A stretch of 54,827 bases of DNA from Candidatus Lambdaproteobacteria bacterium RIFOXYD2_FULL_50_16. Its GTDB lineage: Bacteria > SAR324 > XYD2-FULL-50-16. A program made the translations under genes and the position numbers. The stretch covers positions 1-54,827 of the forward strand of contig MFNE01000053.1 in assembly GCA_001783695.1 (NCBI GenBank). The letters run 5' to 3'. The notes beneath the pieces are model-generated. The model did no database searches, was not told where the DNA came from, and worked only from the letters and a program-made list of their open reading frames with translations. Of this stretch, positions 26,967 through 35,379 are shown in pieces. How positions within the stretch are numbered: the stretch's first letter is position 1; each line of letters opens with the position of its first letter.

Positions 26967-27506
26967 TCACTGGCGCCGGTAATGGCTTTGGACAAAACCG
27001 CTAGGGAAGGATTGGGTGGATAGGTGTTTTAAGGGAAGGTCTTTTTCTAAAGGGCCAAAGAGCGGGCGGCCCTGGCCAATCAGAATAGGGATACAGGTCA
27101 GGATCAGTTGGTCCACCAAATGGGCGCGCAGAAAAGATTGGATACTTAGCCCACCGTCCAGATAAAGGTGGGCAAGCCCTCTAGCTTCCCAAATCTTTAC
27201 CAATGCGGCGGGTTCCCCAGCCAGGGTTTCAACCTTGGGGGGTATTTTCCCGGTCAGCGGGTGGTTGGTGAGCACAAAAACTGGTTTGTCCCCGTAAGGC
27301 CATTGGCCAAAGCTTTGAACCATGTCAAAGGTTTTTCGCCCCATGGCCAAGGCATCAACCGAGTCCATAAAGGCTTGATAGCCATAGTCTTCAGTCGTTT
27401 CCGCACTCGTCCCATCTGCCCCCGGTAGCCAATCGAGACCCCCATCAAGACGAGCGATAAAACCGTCTAAGCTAGTGGCAATATAAACCGAGATGCTTAA
27501 CGCCAT
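26967..27506 (-). CDS. RibD C-terminal / dihydrofolate-reductase-like protein
   Basis: 179 residues with the DHFR/RibD-C fold: VYIATSLDGFIARLDGGLDWL at the N-terminus, ALAMGRKTFD (NADPH-binding region), PVFVLTN, and AHLYLDGGLSIQ. This group (YyaP/YwjB-like) is homologous to the riboflavin-pathway reductase but usually of unknown substrate. It is a single gene, convergent with the peptidase, and no riboflavin genes are near. Between the two convergent genes (26828-26966) a short GCAAAT/ATTTGC hairpin is the only visible structure. Confidence 0.85.
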   Translation of the reverse strand: MALSISVYIATSLDGFIARLDGGLDWLPGADGTSAETTEDYGYQAFMDSVDALAMGRKTFDMVQSFGQWPYGDKPVFVLTNHPLTGKIPPKVETLAGEPAALVKIWEARGLAHLYLDGGLSIQSFLRAHLVDQLILTCIPILIGQGRPLFGPLEKDLPLKHLSTQSFPSGFVQSHYRRQ

Positions 27507-27796
27507 AATCCTTACCTATGCTTAAACAACAAAATCCTAGGTCTAGTCTAAAGTGCGAGCCCACCCTCGTCAAAACAAAAAAGTGAGACCTCTGAAATGT
27601 CCACCTATCACTTGATCAGCGCCAAAAGGCAGGCAACTAAAAAGGCCTCCTGAGGTGAAAGTGGTAATGGGCCTGGAAGTATAAACAAGTCCGCCGACAT
27701 TTGCCGGACAAGCATCACAGGTGGCTAATATAATAGGCCATTTTAACCATCTTTGCGGTGGGATGTAAATAAATCTGCCTATTTTAAATTTTCCCT

Positions 27797-27825
27797 TTGT
27801 ATCGAGCCCATACTTGCTTTATAAT
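27797..27825 (+). promoter_or_regulatory. Sigma70-type promoter with perfect -10 box
   Basis: TTGTAT (27797-27802), a 17-base spacer and TATAAT (27820-27825). The -10 box is the full consensus; the -35 box is weak (3/6). It points into the small open frame at 27853. Confidence 0.55.
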
Positions 27826-27852
27826 TTAAGCCGAAAAGCAACGGAGGCGGGA

Positions 27853-27918
27853 GTGATTCGATTAATAGGATGGGTGCTAGACCGTTTTGGTCGCAAGAGA
27901 GCCGTTTCGCGGGGCTAA
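27853..27918 (+). CDS. Putative 21-residue small protein
   Basis: A GTG-started frame of 21 codons, with GGAGG five bases upstream and a consensus -10 box 27 bases before it. The peptide starts MIRLIGWVLDRF and ends GRKRAVSRG: a short hydrophobic/amphipathic helix followed by a basic tail, like many small membrane-associated peptides or leader peptides. Neither homology nor expression can be shown here. It may instead be part of a structured small RNA. Confidence 0.35.
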   Translation: MIRLIGWVLDRFGRKRAVSRG

Positions 27919-28053
27919 GCCTAGGCTAGGTGCCCTAGATGGGCCAAATGAGTGGGAAAGAAAAGGGGCAGGGGGTTTATCGGTCAGCCCCCCGCTGGCC
28001 TAGGCAGGCCAAGCCTGTCGCTTAAACTAACCAGCAAGTGCTTGGCTAAGTCC

Positions 28054-28077
28054 AAAAAAGCAGGGCTGTCACCCTGC
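28054..28077 (-). terminator. Rho-independent terminator after the porin gene
   Basis: On the minus strand GCAGGG, loop TGACAG, CCCTGC, then TTTTTT. It lies 13 bases after the porin stop codon. On the plus strand it is followed by CCGTTTTCC, so it may stop transcripts from both sides. Confidence 0.75.
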
Positions 28078-28089
28078 CCGTTTTCCTGA

Positions 28090-29118
28090 TCAAAACTCAA
28101 TATGCATACCCACCACCAGCCCGGTTTCCTTGATATCAAGGGTCTCATCGTCGGCGTCTTTGGTGTTTACCGAATAAAGCATGGTTACCGCCTGCAAGTT
28201 ATTAAACCGCTCGACTAGACCTAACTGACTCCGTTGGGTAAGGGTGGGGTTGGCGCTGCCGTCAGCAAGGCTAAGTTGGGTCACCGCCAAACCCAATCCA
28301 CTGCGCTCGCTAAAGTTGAGGTCAAAGCTGAGGTTGCTATGGGTGGTTACTTCGTCGTCCGTTCTGGAATCCAGGTGGTTGGTCAAAATCTCCCCTTGCA
28401 ACCCAAAGCCCACTGATCCAGAAGCCCAAGCGAACCCTAACCCGGTCATACGGTCGTAATAATCCCCGGCGGCCAAGGCGGCAGCACTGGGCCCTTTATT
28501 AACATCGTTTTTATTGGTGATCTGTCCAAAATCAGCGGCCAATGCAATATTTCCAAACTCCTTTTCAAAATACAGCGCCATTGAGGTCTGGACGGTAGCG
28601 GCATCGGCACTGGAATCGTCTGCGTCCGCTTGGTGGTTCACCGTATGGCTGCCCCACAAAACACTTAAACCCAGGTTAGTTAAATCCACGCCCACATAAG
28701 ACTGGGGGCCAAGTATCATGCCGAAAAAGGTGTCGTCGTTTTTCAGGGGTAGATTTTTAAGACCAACCGTGGTGTCACTCGGATCAAACATCCCCAACTT
28801 ATAGGTCACCCCTTCGCGGGACAATTTGCCATATAGTTCGTATAAAGCCGCACCGTTGGTGTCGTCTGCACTTAAGGCTAAAACCGCGGCGGTTTCGTAT
28901 TGATTGTATGGCTGGGCTGCGGTCAACCACATGATTCCAAAGGAGGTGGTGGATAGGTCAGAGGCTTTTTGCCCGCCCGAATCAGTACTGGAGGAGCGAA
29001 GGGCCACATCGTACCATACCCCTGGGGTTAAGGTAATGTCGTCGGGGCCAGCGAATGCGGGGAAAACCCAGCAAACGCCCACAGACAGGGTAAGAAGGGT
29101 ATTTTTAAACCAACTCAT
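28090..29118 (-). CDS. Porin-like outer-membrane protein
   Basis: 342 residues from the ATG at 29118, which has GGAG 7 bases upstream and opens a clear signal peptide (MSWFKNTLLTLSVGVCWVF, cleavage near AFA). A longer reading from 29193 lacks these. The mature protein is made of alternating beta strands with Asp/Gly/Asn-rich loops (DADDSSADAATV) and ends in ...VVGMHIEF, the barrel C-terminal signature. It resembles general 16-strand porins, but the exact family is uncertain. It is divergent from the cytochrome c peroxidase. Confidence 0.75.
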   Translation of the reverse strand: MSWFKNTLLTLSVGVCWVFPAFAGPDDITLTPGVWYDVALRSSSTDSGGQKASDLSTTSFGIMWLTAAQPYNQYETAAVLALSADDTNGAALYELYGKLSREGVTYKLGMFDPSDTTVGLKNLPLKNDDTFFGMILGPQSYVGVDLTNLGLSVLWGSHTVNHQADADDSSADAATVQTSMALYFEKEFGNIALAADFGQITNKNDVNKGPSAAALAAGDYYDRMTGLGFAWASGSVGFGLQGEILTNHLDSRTDDEVTTHSNLSFDLNFSERSGLGLAVTQLSLADGSANPTLTQRSQLGLVERFNNLQAVTMLYSVNTKDADDETLDIKETGLVVGMHIEF

Positions 29119-29231
29119 AAAACGCTCCGATTGGGGATTCCACTTTTTTTTTGGGCACCCTAACACCTTTGAAAACCAATTGCCAACCCTCAAGAGCGCG
29201 CAAGGGTAATTTCATGACTTCACTAGAGAAA

Positions 29232-29261
29232 TTGACAATTATCCCCTCAATACCGTATATT
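29232..29261 (+). promoter_or_regulatory. Strong sigma70-type promoter of the peroxidase operon
   Basis: TTGACA (29232-29237, perfect), an 18-base spacer and TATATT (29256-29261, 5/6). The start codon follows 28 bases later. Confidence 0.7.
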
Positions 29262-29289
29262 CCGCCATCTATCCAGCCTTTGATTGCCT

Positions 29290-30243
29290 ATGAAAACCAA
29301 AATCTTAGTCCTGTTTTTGTTGGTTTTACCCAGTTTGGCTTGGGCAGGCCTTGGTCGCCCCGCATCGATCGATCAATGGGTAAAGGAAAACAGCGAATTA
29401 ATATCTTTAGGCAAAACCCTTTTTTTTGATCCGAGGCTGTCAAAAAATAACCAAATCTCTTGCGCCACTTGTCACAATCCGAACCTGGGCTTTTCAGATG
29501 GACTACCCAAAGGGAAAGGGGTTTCAGGTAAACTCTTGGAGCGCAACGCCCCCCATTTGTTTAACCTAAAACCCATGGCCCCTATGTTTTGGGATGGACG
29601 CGCCCAGGGGCTGGCCGAGCAAGCCTTAGGGCCCATCCAAAATCCAGATGAGATGGGTTTAAGTTTGGTCGAGTTGGAGCAGAAGATTGCTAAAGTCCCC
29701 GTTTACCAAAAGGCCTTTGCAAAGCTTTTTAAAAATGGGGTGACCGCCCAAAACTTAGCGCAAGCTATTGCCGCTTTTGAACAGAGCTTAGTTAGTCGCA
29801 ATTCGGCTTATGACCGATATGCAGAGGGTGACCTTAGAGCGTTGAGTGAAAGCCAGATCAGGGGGCTCAAACTTTTTGAAGGCAAGGGCCGGTGTTCTAT
29901 TTGCCACGATGGACCCAATTTTACGGATAACGGATTTCACAATATCGGAATAGTGGGGGATGACCCAGGACGATTTAAGGTAAATCCGATTAAGATTTCT
30001 ATGGGCGCCTTTAAAACGCCCGGCTTGCGCAACATCGCCCTTAGTGCTCCCTACATGCACGATGGCAGCCTGGCCACCTTAGAGGCGGTAATCGAATTTT
30101 ACGACCATGGGGGCGAATCGAAAAAAAATCTTGATCCAGAAATGTCGTCTCTAAGTCTAAGCCGCCAAGAACAACAGGATCTGTTAGCCTTTCTTAACGC
30201 GTTGACCGATCCAATCCACCTCAATCCACCCTCCCTTCCCTGA
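29290..30243 (+). CDS. Dihaem cytochrome c peroxidase / MauG-family protein
   Basis: 317 residues: signal peptide (ends SLAWAG), first haem motif CATCH (Cys58, Cys61, His62), second CSICH (Cys202, Cys205, His206). Typical family blocks are present: FFDPRLSKNNQISC, NAPHLFNL, MFWDGRAQGLAEQALGPI, and APYMHDGSLATLEAVIEFYDHGG at the end. Bacterial cytochrome c peroxidases reduce periplasmic hydrogen peroxide with electrons from small cytochromes. The ATG at 29290 is preferred over a TTG two codons earlier. The stop and the next start share one base (TGATG). Confidence 0.92.
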   Translation: MKTKILVLFLLVLPSLAWAGLGRPASIDQWVKENSELISLGKTLFFDPRLSKNNQISCATCHNPNLGFSDGLPKGKGVSGKLLERNAPHLFNLKPMAPMFWDGRAQGLAEQALGPIQNPDEMGLSLVELEQKIAKVPVYQKAFAKLFKNGVTAQNLAQAIAAFEQSLVSRNSAYDRYAEGDLRALSESQIRGLKLFEGKGRCSICHDGPNFTDNGFHNIGIVGDDPGRFKVNPIKISMGAFKTPGLRNIALSAPYMHDGSLATLEAVIEFYDHGGESKKNLDPEMSSLSLSRQEQQDLLAFLNALTDPIHLNPPSLP

Positions 30244-30716
30244 TGGCAAAGGTATTTATCCTTTTGATAGGTTTACTGCTATGTGGGCAGACAGGTTGGG
30301 CCAAAAAGCCCGTCTGGGTTGATCCGATTGCAGCTAAGGCACCTTGGATGGACCAGATGTATGTCTATTTAGAACACGACGCCTTTAATTCAAAAAAATG
30401 TAAAGCCCCCGATCCCAGCGTAGTTTGCGGGGCTAGAGAAGAAAAACTAGAACTCTTTGCTGAATCAGACGGGCAAGACGGGTTTGTCTTAAATATCAAA
30501 GAGCGCGAGTCTGACGACAAGATGTTCCGCCTGCGAATGGTACGGGTGCGGTTTTCACAACGTGAAGGGATCGTGTTGACTGACGTAACCGACTTTTATG
30601 ATAATTTTCCAAGGGTTATGCGAAACACGGATGTTCCAATCGTGGTTCGTCGCTGGTTGATGGATATCCAAAAGTCGTTGCGGTCTGACTATCCCTTTCC
30701 TCCACTTCGCGAGTAG
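30243..30716 (+). CDS. Secreted protein of unknown function
   Basis: 157 residues with a signal peptide (ends TGWAKK). The mature part has one pair of cysteines (KKCKAPDPSVVCGA) that could form a disulfide, a mixed alpha/beta composition and no known motif. It starts on the last base of the peroxidase stop codon, so the two are co-translated, and it may assist or accompany the peroxidase in the periplasm. No family recognised. Confidence 0.7.
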   Translation: MAKVFILLIGLLLCGQTGWAKKPVWVDPIAAKAPWMDQMYVYLEHDAFNSKKCKAPDPSVVCGAREEKLELFAESDGQDGFVLNIKERESDDKMFRLRMVRVRFSQREGIVLTDVTDFYDNFPRVMRNTDVPIVVRRWLMDIQKSLRSDYPFPPLRE

Positions 30717-30723
30717 GAACCGA

Positions 30724-32337
30724 ATGGCCTCTTTCCGATTTCCGCTCCCTGGCCAACGCCGCTTTGATCTAAAAGTGGATATCGTGTTATTGGTCCTCTT
30801 GTTTTTATCCTTTATCTGGCTGGCTTGGATTAATCAAAACCAAAAAAAGGAAAAAGCTCTTTTAGCAGAAGCCCATTTTACGGACTCGGTGCAGTTGGTT
30901 CAAGATCGTTTAGACGGTGAACTACACCGGCTTAACATGCTCAACCAATTAACCACCGCCTTTTTAAATCAGGGAATTCCCAACGAACAAAGCTGGGGAA
31001 ACTTTGTGGAGGGTCTAAAACTAAAACGGTTTTTCCCTCACCTTTTTGGTCTAATGTTTAGCCCTAAAGAACCAGGGAATTTGCGAATCAGCCTAGTAGC
31101 CCCTCAAGCTCGCCAGCAAAGTATGCTTGGGTTGGATTTGGGGCCCGACTTGTTGCGTGATGCGTTGAGCTCAATGGACCGAAATGAGCCTATTTTGAGC
31201 GAGATTGGTTATCTTCCCGGGATGCAGACCAAAATTTTGGGTTTTTGGGTGATCATGCCCCATTTTGTCCTGTCTCATAGTCTTGGATGGAGCCTTGCAC
31301 CGGTTGATCTTGAAAGGTTTATTAAAGACGCATTAGACAACCATTATGAAGAGTTGCAGCTAGTTCTTTACCAAGAAGGCCAACCTATTTACCAAACGCC
31401 GGTACAACCCGCTATATCTGAGTTAAATGCCAGTTTCCCTTTGAGTTTTGGGGGGCAAATATGGCAGGTTCATTTAAAACCTGGAAGCCTGTTTTATCAG
31501 CAGCATAAAATTATTCTGGAACAAAGAAACAACGTTATCGCCTGGTTTTTGGGATTGATGTCTATTTGGGCTTTAATGCGCACCCTGATCTATTCTTTAA
31601 GCGGAGATGGGGATCCAGGGGAGCTTCGCCAAGCGTTGGCCGAAAAGGATCGCTTTTTTTCCCTGATTGCACACGATCTTAAAAGCCCTTTTAATTCGCT
31701 GCTCACGATCTGCAATCTTTTGGTCCATGAGTCTGAAAATCTTAAACCAGCCGAACTAAAAACCTTAGCTAAAAATGCTTACCACACCGCCAGTTTGGCT
31801 CTGACCCTCCTACACAATCTCCTGGATTGGGCCAAGCGGCAACAAGGCAGTCTAAAGCCAGAGCCCGGACCGATTAACCTTATCGATTTGGTCGAGCCAA
31901 ACCTACAGCTTTTAGGTGCAGCCGCGGAAAACAAGGGCATTTCGTTGAACTCTGATTTAAAAGAGGACTGTTGGGTTTGGGTGGACGAAAACATGGTTTT
32001 GACGGTGGTCCGCAACCTACTTTCAAATGCGATTAAATTCACCGGCCCTGGCGGGAAAATACAGGTAACCGCTATCGATCAGCCAGGTAAAGCTATTCGT
32101 TTGTGTATTGATGACAGCGGGGTGGGAATGGATGAAGCCCAGATTAAAGGCCTGTTTAAAGGCGGTTGGGGGCATTCCAAGCCTGGAACCGATGGCGAGA
32201 TGGGCACTGGATTGGGGCTTTACGTTTGCCGGGAATTTATCTCGGCTAACAACGGACATTTAACCGCCACTAGCAAACTGGGCCAAGGCAGCTGTTTTAC
32301 AATTTCACTCCCAAGGGCAGACAGTTCAGGTGCATAA
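30724..32337 (+). CDS. CHASE-domain sensor histidine kinase
   Basis: 537 residues. Transmembrane helix ~17-36, then a periplasmic domain with CHASE features (WGNFVEGLKLKRFFPHLFGLMF, about 60-200), a second helix ~264-282, a HisKA domain with His317 in IAHDLKSPFN and a HATPase domain (NLLSNAIKFT, DDSGVGMD, GTGLGLYVCREF). CHASE domains sense small extracellular ligands. It follows the unknown secreted protein by 7 bases and is followed by a single-domain response regulator, its likely partner. The Gly-poor linker suggests a cytoplasmic dimer. Confidence 0.88.
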   Translation: MASFRFPLPGQRRFDLKVDIVLLVLLFLSFIWLAWINQNQKKEKALLAEAHFTDSVQLVQDRLDGELHRLNMLNQLTTAFLNQGIPNEQSWGNFVEGLKLKRFFPHLFGLMFSPKEPGNLRISLVAPQARQQSMLGLDLGPDLLRDALSSMDRNEPILSEIGYLPGMQTKILGFWVIMPHFVLSHSLGWSLAPVDLERFIKDALDNHYEELQLVLYQEGQPIYQTPVQPAISELNASFPLSFGGQIWQVHLKPGSLFYQQHKIILEQRNNVIAWFLGLMSIWALMRTLIYSLSGDGDPGELRQALAEKDRFFSLIAHDLKSPFNSLLTICNLLVHESENLKPAELKTLAKNAYHTASLALTLLHNLLDWAKRQQGSLKPEPGPINLIDLVEPNLQLLGAAAENKGISLNSDLKEDCWVWVDENMVLTVVRNLLSNAIKFTGPGGKIQVTAIDQPGKAIRLCIDDSGVGMDEAQIKGLFKGGWGHSKPGTDGEMGTGLGLYVCREFISANNGHLTATSKLGQGSCFTISLPRADSSGA

Positions 32338-32358
32338 GCCTACGGAAAAGGTGAGCAA

Positions 32359-32419
32359 AAAATCCTCCTTTGTCCTTGTTGTTGTGGTTCAAAAAATATA
32401 CAAGAGAAAGAAGGATTTT
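32359..32419. repeat. Imperfect inverted repeat before the response regulator
   Basis: AAAATCCTCCTTT (32359-32371) faces AAAGAAGGATTTT (32407-32419), 13 bases with one mismatch, around a 35-base loop. It lies between the kinase stop and the regulator ATG and could attenuate or protect the transcript. Confidence 0.35.
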
Positions 32420-32451
32420 AGATTAGCCCGTTAACCTCTCGAAGAATTCCG

Positions 32452-32823
32452 ATGATTGATAAGTTGGTTTTGGTAGTTGATGATCATCCGATCACCCGAA
32501 AGTTAACGGTCAAATTGCTTCAGTTAATGGAAGTTGACCGGATTATTGAAGCTGGTGATGGGGCGGACGGTTTAGCCAAACTGGCTGATAATAAAGCTGA
32601 TCTAATTTTATTGGATCTTTCGATGCCGGTTATGGACGGAGCTACCATGCTCAAAGAGCTTAAAGCCAACCCCGATTTTGCCCAGATCCCGGTGATCATG
32701 ATCACCGCAGCGGCTGAACAAGCCCGAGTTGAAGAGGCTTTGGCCCTTGGCGCCGAATCCTATCTCCTCAAACCCCTCGCCAAACAGCCCCTCTTAGAGG
32801 TGGTTAATAAGTATTTGTTGTAA
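32452..32823 (+). CDS. Single-domain (CheY-like) response regulator
   Basis: 123 residues forming one receiver domain: acidic pair near the N-terminus (VVDDHP), phospho-acceptor Asp55 in LLDLSMPVMDG, Thr/Ser switch in MITAAA and Lys in LLKPLAKQ. There is no output domain, so it must act by protein contact or phosphotransfer. It lies 114 bases downstream of the CHASE kinase and is probably its partner. Confidence 0.92.
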   Translation: MIDKLVLVVDDHPITRKLTVKLLQLMEVDRIIEAGDGADGLAKLADNKADLILLDLSMPVMDGATMLKELKANPDFAQIPVIMITAAAEQARVEEALALGAESYLLKPLAKQPLLEVVNKYLL

Positions 32824-33465
32824 CATAAAAAGAGGCTGGCTCCTGGCTAGCCTACCCAAAGCCCCCCAAGTAAACTGCCCCGCTTGCTTTTTTTTCTTCT
32901 TGTTTGCGAGCCGCCTTAACCCCTAACTAAGCAATCCCTCCAAGACCCCTGCACCGCAAAAGTCATCTTATTTTTATTTAACATTCTGATATACATAGAG
33001 ACCGCTGCTTAAGTAGGGGCAATGCAATTTCCTGTTTTGCATCCCGGTTTTTGCCTTAAACTTGGCGAGGGTCGGCGTTTTGCTTGAACTTTACCTTTTT
33101 GGGGTGGGTTCTCCCCTGATTCCCAAGGGAAATTAGGGAAAAAGTGCCTGCCAAAGTTCAAGTTCCGCTGAAAAATAGCGTCAAAAAGCTGGAAACTCAA
33201 ATGTGGTCATTATGCTGAGGTTTTATATCGTCTTATACCCTCCCCTTCGCCGCAAATGGAGGCACAAAACCTACTTTAGAAAAAATCAGACCTCTACATA
33301 AAAAATGTTGGGTTGCATTTTGAGGCTTTGGGTTCTGCCCCTAACCCATAGTTCCTTATAGTAAAAGCCAGCGCCGGTTTTGATAAAAATAATAAAAATT
33401 CCAGTTGCGTTAACCTAATATGGGTGGATATATAGTGGTTGTTGACCAACTAGGAGTGATCAGCA
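32824..33465. other. Long intergenic region with nested inverted repeats (candidate structured RNA)
   Basis: About 640 bases without a convincing gene; the 63-codon minus-strand frame in it has no supporting features. Stems in order: ATGCAA (33022-33027) with TTGCAT (33037-33042); an outer 10-base stem CTTGAACTTT (33083-33092) with AAAGTTCAAG (33153-33162); inside it CTTTTT (33095-33100) with AAAAAG (33139-33144), GGGG/CCCC (33101-33116) and TTCC/GGAA (33120-33131); then CGCT (33166-33169) with AGCG. Together they suggest a multi-branched RNA or a leader of the downstream membrane-protein gene. Confidence 0.4.
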
Positions 33466-35379
33466 TTGTCCATCTGGATTTTGTTAAAATTAAGTATCGC
33501 TCTTTTTTTGCTTTTGGCGGTTCCCGCCTTAGGCGTAAGGCGTATTGCCCTTAAATTCGGCTGGGAAGAAGCGGCAAAAGACCCGTTTTTTCTGCTTGGG
33601 GGGGCTTTGTTTGCGGACATAGCGCTTTCGATTGGGTACCGCACTTTAGCCACTCAAGTGGGCCTGCCCTTTTGGCCCTTTTGGCTACTACATTTGGCAG
33701 CCTTTGCTTATTGGCTCTGGCGCGTAAAGGCCCCAAGAGAACAAATATGGCACCAGATGATCGGTTGGCTCAGGGTTCGCAAAGGGCGGGCGCTGGTCTT
33801 TTTATTGGGCATTTGTTTGGTCCTGCTATTTTTCAACAAGGTTACCAAACTAGAACCTCGGCACTATTACCACGATGAACAACTCCGCGCGGCAATCGCG
33901 GTTTTTATTCCGTTAGCCTACCCTCCGATCGATTTTGAAGTATATTCGCACTCTCGTTTCCACTATTTCCATTTTAACGAACTACTGGCCGCCAACCTAG
34001 CCCAAACGTCCAGGGTTGACGTGGCAACCTTTTATTTTCAATGGCAATTAGCGTTAAATTGGATTTTGATTTTTTCGGCCTTTTGGGCGATATTAAACTC
34101 GTATAAAACCCGCCCCGCCCTCGTGGTTTTGGGACTTTTTTGGTTTTTCTTCCTGATTCAGGGGATGGGAGGTGACCAAAAAATTAGCCATTGGGGGATG
34201 CGGCAAAACACCTTTGCTTTAACCTTGTTGTTGCTTTCTACCTATGGATTATTGGTGTTTTTAAGGCGGGGGCGGGTTGAATATTTTGGGTTGGCGGCGC
34301 TTTTAGGCAGCTTAATTGTGGGTGCCAAATTATTGGCCCTGACCCCACTGATGCCTATATTCCCAATAGTGGGGCTCTGGGGTTGGTGGCAGAAAAAAAT
34401 CAGTTTTACTCGGCTAAGTTTGATCGGGGGGGTGTTGGTCGCCTTGAGCCTTGGCTGGTATGTGCTTTGTATCTACAACCCCGCCGAATCGGCGCAAGTG
34501 GCTTTAGTTTATGAACCGGGCGGGCATTGGGTCCATGAATACGGTAAATGGTTGGGCACTCGTTATCCCTCTCAACTGTTTTATAATTATTTCCGGGGAG
34601 ACTTCGACCCCTTTTGGCTGTGGCTGGTGTTGCCTGCCTTTTACCAAGCTGAATATTTAGGGTTGTTTTTATTAGGACTTTTTGTGGGATGGCGAAAGTT
34701 AGGCACCCAGTGGATGGTCCCTTTGCTGATGGCTGGCGGTTGGTTTAGTATGGCCATTTTTACCCTTTATAAATTTACCGCTTCAGGCACCTCGATTGTT
34801 TATTTCCTGTTTTTTGGGGCGTGGCTCTTTGCGGTCCTTGCTTGTCACTTCTTTTTAGAAGGGTTTAGCGAGCGCGGCTGGAGCGGGCGGGCGGTAATCC
34901 TGGCTGGGGCCTTGTTTGCTTGGTCTTTTTTTGGATATGCCCAAGCGGACCTCCGCCACTATTCTGGCCCAGAAAATCACTATCGCCACTCAGACGCCGA
35001 AATGGCCTTATTCAAGCTTCTGCGAGCCCATACGGAGCCCACCGATTACGTTTTACACAATCTTTATCATTACCCAGCGCTGTACAGTTTCAGCAGTATG
35101 GCCCAAAGGCGCTCTGTATTAAGTAGCAGTGTTTCGGGTGGTATTTTTCAAGATGCAGAGGTTTTTGCCCGGTTAAAACTCCAGGCCGACCGATTTTTTG
35201 AAGGCACCCTGCCTACCGAGGAAACCAAAGAATTTTTGAAGACCTACGAAGTTAAGGTGGTGGTTTGGTTTGACCGTTTTGGCTCTCCTCAACCGATGGA
35301 CTCCGAAATCTTCGAGACCCTATATCGGCACGGAGGCTTGGGGCTTTACAAGGTCAAAGATCGGTCGAAAGCAGAGTAA
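33466..35379 (+). CDS. Multi-spanning GT-C-like membrane glycosyltransferase candidate
   Basis: 637 residues with about 11-12 transmembrane helices, followed by a ~110-residue soluble C-terminal domain. The first large periplasmic loop has an acidic pair, HYYHDEQ (Asp137-Glu138), where GT-C enzymes (PMT/ArnT-like) keep their catalytic acidic residue. FHYFHFNELLAANL and HWGMRQNTFA lie in later loops. It would transfer sugar from a lipid-phosphate donor on the outer face of the inner membrane. Start is TTG with AGGAG 9-10 bases upstream. The 3' end overlaps the convergent Crp/Fnr gene by 26 bases. The family assignment is tentative. Confidence 0.6.
   Translation: MSIWILLKLSIALFLLLAVPALGVRRIALKFGWEEAAKDPFFLLGGALFADIALSIGYRTLATQVGLPFWPFWLLHLAAFAYWLWRVKAPREQIWHQMIGWLRVRKGRALVFLLGICLVLLFFNKVTKLEPRHYYHDEQLRAAIAVFIPLAYPPIDFEVYSHSRFHYFHFNELLAANLAQTSRVDVATFYFQWQLALNWILIFSAFWAILNSYKTRPALVVLGLFWFFFLIQGMGGDQKISHWGMRQNTFALTLLLLSTYGLLVFLRRGRVEYFGLAALLGSLIVGAKLLALTPLMPIFPIVGLWGWWQKKISFTRLSLIGGVLVALSLGWYVLCIYNPAESAQVALVYEPGGHWVHEYGKWLGTRYPSQLFYNYFRGDFDPFWLWLVLPAFYQAEYLGLFLLGLFVGWRKLGTQWMVPLLMAGGWFSMAIFTLYKFTASGTSIVYFLFFGAWLFAVLACHFFLEGFSERGWSGRAVILAGALFAWSFFGYAQADLRHYSGPENHYRHSDAEMALFKLLRAHTEPTDYVLHNLYHYPALYSFSSMAQRRSVLSSSVSGGIFQDAEVFARLKLQADRFFEGTLPTEETKEFLKTYEVKVVVWFDRFGSPQPMDSEIFETLYRHGGLGLYKVKDRSKAE

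Larger units (their letters stand above)
27507..28053. other. Long intergenic region; candidate small RNA or leader
   Basis: About 550 bases without an ordinary gene. The first ~280 bases show only a short hairpin (GTCCG...CGGAC around 27690-27710). From 27797 there is a good promoter, then a tiny open frame with a strong ribosome site (27853-27918), then several G/C-rich inverted repeats: AGCCTAGGCT near 27920; GGGGG (27971-27975) with CCCCC (27989-27993); CAGGC (28005-28009) with GCCTG (28013-28017). The region ends at the terminator hairpin 28054-28077. Confidence 0.4.

Noticed and set aside
33009..33200. 63-codon minus-strand frame in the long gap
   Set aside because: It has no protein-like composition and coincides with the nested inverted repeats, better explained as RNA structure.
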